From Rhodopseudomonas julia (GTDB taxonomy: Bacteria > Pseudomonadota > Alphaproteobacteria > Rhizobiales > Afifellaceae), in contig NZ_JAUSUK010000002.1 in assembly GCF_030813515.1 (NCBI RefSeq), forward strand, positions 248,001 to 312,000: DNA of 64,000 nt, in the 5' to 3' direction. A program made the translations under genes and the position numbers. The notes beneath the pieces are model-generated. The model saw nothing but the letters and a program-made list of their open reading frames with translations, was not told the DNA's origin and did not search any database. Shown piece by piece: positions 62,394-64,000 of the stretch. Positions within the stretch are counted from its first letter, which is position 1, and every line of letters starts with the position of its first letter.

Positions 62394-64000
62394 ATGCGCT
62401 TGTTTGAGCGCCATTTCCTCCTCGTTCTCGTTGCCCTTTATCTCGCGGCCTTCGCTTTGTGGCCGCTTGGACAACTCTTCGCCGAGGCACTGGCGCCCAA
62501 CAAGGACGGTGTGCTGTTCGGCACGTTCTTCGATCAGTGGGAAAGCCGTTCAGCGATCCGCGCCCTGAGCCATACGCTCGAGGCGTCGTTTCTCTCCACG
62601 CTTGTTTCCGTCGTCATCGGGGCCGTCGCCGCCACGCTCCTCGTTCTCACCGATATGCGGTGGAAGGGCGCGATCGTCTTCATGCTGCTTTTGCCGCTCC
62701 TGATCCCGTCGCAGATCATGGCACTCGCCTGGATCGAGCTCACGGGACCGACGAGCCCGATCCTGGCGCCGCTCGGACTTGCACCCGAGCCCGGCACGAC
62801 CAACCCGCTTTATTCCAAATGGGGTATCGTCGTCGTCATGGGCGTGGAGCATGCGGCTCTCGTCTTTCTGACGGTGCGCGCGGCGCTTTCTTCGTTGCCC
62901 ATGGATATCGTCGAAGCGGCGCGGCTTGCCGGCGCCAAGCCTCTTCGCATCGTCACGCGCATCTTGATGCCTCTCGCCTTTCCCTCCGTCCTGAGCGGGG
63001 CTGCGCTCGCTTTCGTCGCTTCGATCGGCAATTTCGGCGTGCCGGCACTTCTCGGCATCCCCGGCCGCTACACGATGCTGACGACGCTCATCTATCAGCG
63101 CCTGCAAGGTTTTGGGCCGCAGGTACTTGGTCAGGTCGCAGCACTTGCCGTCATTCTGACGCTGATCGCCGCTGCCGGTCTTCTCCTGCGGAGCCTGATC
63201 GCACGGCGTTTCGGGGCTGCCATCGAACGCTCCAGCTCACCGCTCGTGCCATTCCCGCTCGGCCGCACGCGTTTGCCGATCGAGGGTGCGTTTCTCGCCT
63301 TCCTGGCCGTCATCGCCATCCTGCCGCTCTTCGCCCTCGTCGGCACCTCGCTGTTGCCGGCGCTTGGCGTGCCACTGTCGCTCGAGACGCTGACGCTGGA
63401 GAATTACCGCTTCGTGCTTTTCGGCTACGAGGCCGCGCAGCGGGCTTTTATCAACAGTTTTGCTCTCGCGCTTTCGGCCGCGATGATCAGCGCGGCGGTG
63501 GCCCTGCCTCTCGCCTATCTTTCGGTGATCGAGCGGCGTCCGCTTGCGCGCCTTCTCGACCTTTTTGCCGATGCGCCCTATGCCATTCCCGGCACGGTGC
63601 TCGCCATCGCCATCATCGTCGTCTTCCTGCCGCCGCTGCCTGGCCTCGGCGTCAGCCTCTACAACACCGGCTGGATCATCTTGGTCGCCTATCTCGCCCG
63701 TTTTCTCGCTCTCGTTCTGCGCCCGACGGTCGCCGCCATGAAAAGCCTCGATCCGGGCATGGACGAGGCGGCGCGCGCTGCGGGTGCCGGTATGCTCACG
63801 CGCCTCAAGTCGGTCCTCGCGCCGCTTCTTGCCCCGACGCTTGCGGCCGGTGGGCTTCTCATTTTCATGCAGGCCTTCAACGAACTCACCGTCTCGGCCC
63901 TTCTGTGGTCGAGCGGCTGGGAGACGCTCGGCGTCATGGTCTTCTTCCTGCATCGGGAAGGAAACACCACTGCTGCCGCCGCGCTTGCGACGCTCGCCTT
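62394..64000 (+). CDS. ABC permease with two fused transmembrane domains (partial, runs off window)
   Basis: About 535 residues are present and the frame is still open at the window end. It has two copies of the binding-protein-dependent permease domain, each with about six helices and an EAA loop: IVEAARLAGAKPLRIVTRILMPLA and MDEAARAAGAGMLTRLKSVLAPL. This double form occurs in FbpB iron permeases and in putative PhnU-type 2-aminoethylphosphonate permeases (about 550 residues), so little is missing. ATG 62394 lacks a clear ribosome site. It partners the preceding binding protein; the ATPase gene should lie beyond the window. Confidence 0.8.
   Translation, partial: MRLFERHFLLVLVALYLAAFALWPLGQLFAEALAPNKDGVLFGTFFDQWESRSAIRALSHTLEASFLSTLVSVVIGAVAATLLVLTDMRWKGAIVFMLLLPLLIPSQIMALAWIELTGPTSPILAPLGLAPEPGTTNPLYSKWGIVVVMGVEHAALVFLTVRAALSSLPMDIVEAARLAGAKPLRIVTRILMPLAFPSVLSGAALAFVASIGNFGVPALLGIPGRYTMLTTLIYQRLQGFGPQVLGQVAALAVILTLIAAAGLLLRSLIARRFGAAIERSSSPLVPFPLGRTRLPIEGAFLAFLAVIAILPLFALVGTSLLPALGVPLSLETLTLENYRFVLFGYEAAQRAFINSFALALSAAMISAAVALPLAYLSVIERRPLARLLDLFADAPYAIPGTVLAIAIIVVFLPPLPGLGVSLYNTGWIILVAYLARFLALVLRPTVAAMKSLDPGMDEAARAAGAGMLTRLKSVLAPLLAPTLAAGGLLIFMQAFNELTVSALLWSSGWETLGVMVFFLHREGNTTAAAALATLA

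Overview
The window is a 64 kb, GC-rich segment of an alphaproteobacterial chromosome. It carries bchE and bchJ (bacteriochlorophyll synthesis), a full cbb3-oxidase cluster with its FNR-type regulator, and an alphaproteobacterial C-P lyase operon. Together these point to a facultatively anaerobic, anoxygenic phototroph (purple non-sulfur type). The order Hyphomicrobiales/Rhizobiales or Rhodobacterales is an inference from gene content. No rRNA, tRNA, CRISPR array, insertion sequence or prophage was recognised.

Layout. (1) 0-11.5 kb, microaerobic respiration: a universal stress protein gene divergent from fnrL, a hemerythrin gene divergent from ccoNOQP, then ccoGHIS and a small membrane protein. 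(2) 11.7-17.6 kb: a glutathione S-transferase-like gene and the methionine-salvage genes mtnK, mtnA and a class II aldolase. The last three look like a DHAP shunt for 5-methylthioribose, interrupted by a MarR/SDR/cupin cassette. (3) 17.6-23.1 kb: an oligopeptide ABC importer with fused OppDF ATPases. (4) 23.2-27.8 kb: an FAH-family hydrolase, a UDP-glucuronate epimerase, and bchEJ behind a promoter with one FNR box and two PpsR/CrtJ boxes. (5) 27.9-34.7 kb: a Pat-like acyl-CoA synthetase/GNAT protein divergent from a zinc alcohol dehydrogenase, an APH-like/P-loop kinase and an aldo/keto reductase. (6) 34.7-41 kb: a sugar module of D-lyxose-type isomerase, LacI repressor with an 18-bp palindromic operator, and a CUT1 ABC importer. 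(7) 41-49.7 kb: LysR and IclR regulators, a PHP phosphoesterase, galE, an SDR, a decayed cytochrome oxidase subunit III remnant, a glycerophosphodiester phosphodiesterase and a methyltransferase. (8) 49.8-64 kb: phosphonate use, with phnF divergent from phnGHIJKL plus a hexapeptide transferase, phnCDE, a DUF1045 2H phosphoesterase, phnM, phnN, and the start of a second importer that resembles putative 2-aminoethylphosphonate systems and runs off the window end.

How it works together. Five FNR/FixK-type boxes, three TTGAT-N4-ATCAA and two TTGAC-N4-GTCAA, sit in front of usp/fnrL, hemerythrin/ccoN, ccoG, bchE and pat/adh. They suggest that FnrL, encoded here, coordinates the high-affinity oxidase, its assembly factors, the oxygen-independent cyclase BchE, and perhaps protein acetylation and alcohol metabolism, when oxygen falls. 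Strong hairpins follow three of the ABC binding-protein genes. All functional calls come from reading motifs and context; no database search was run.
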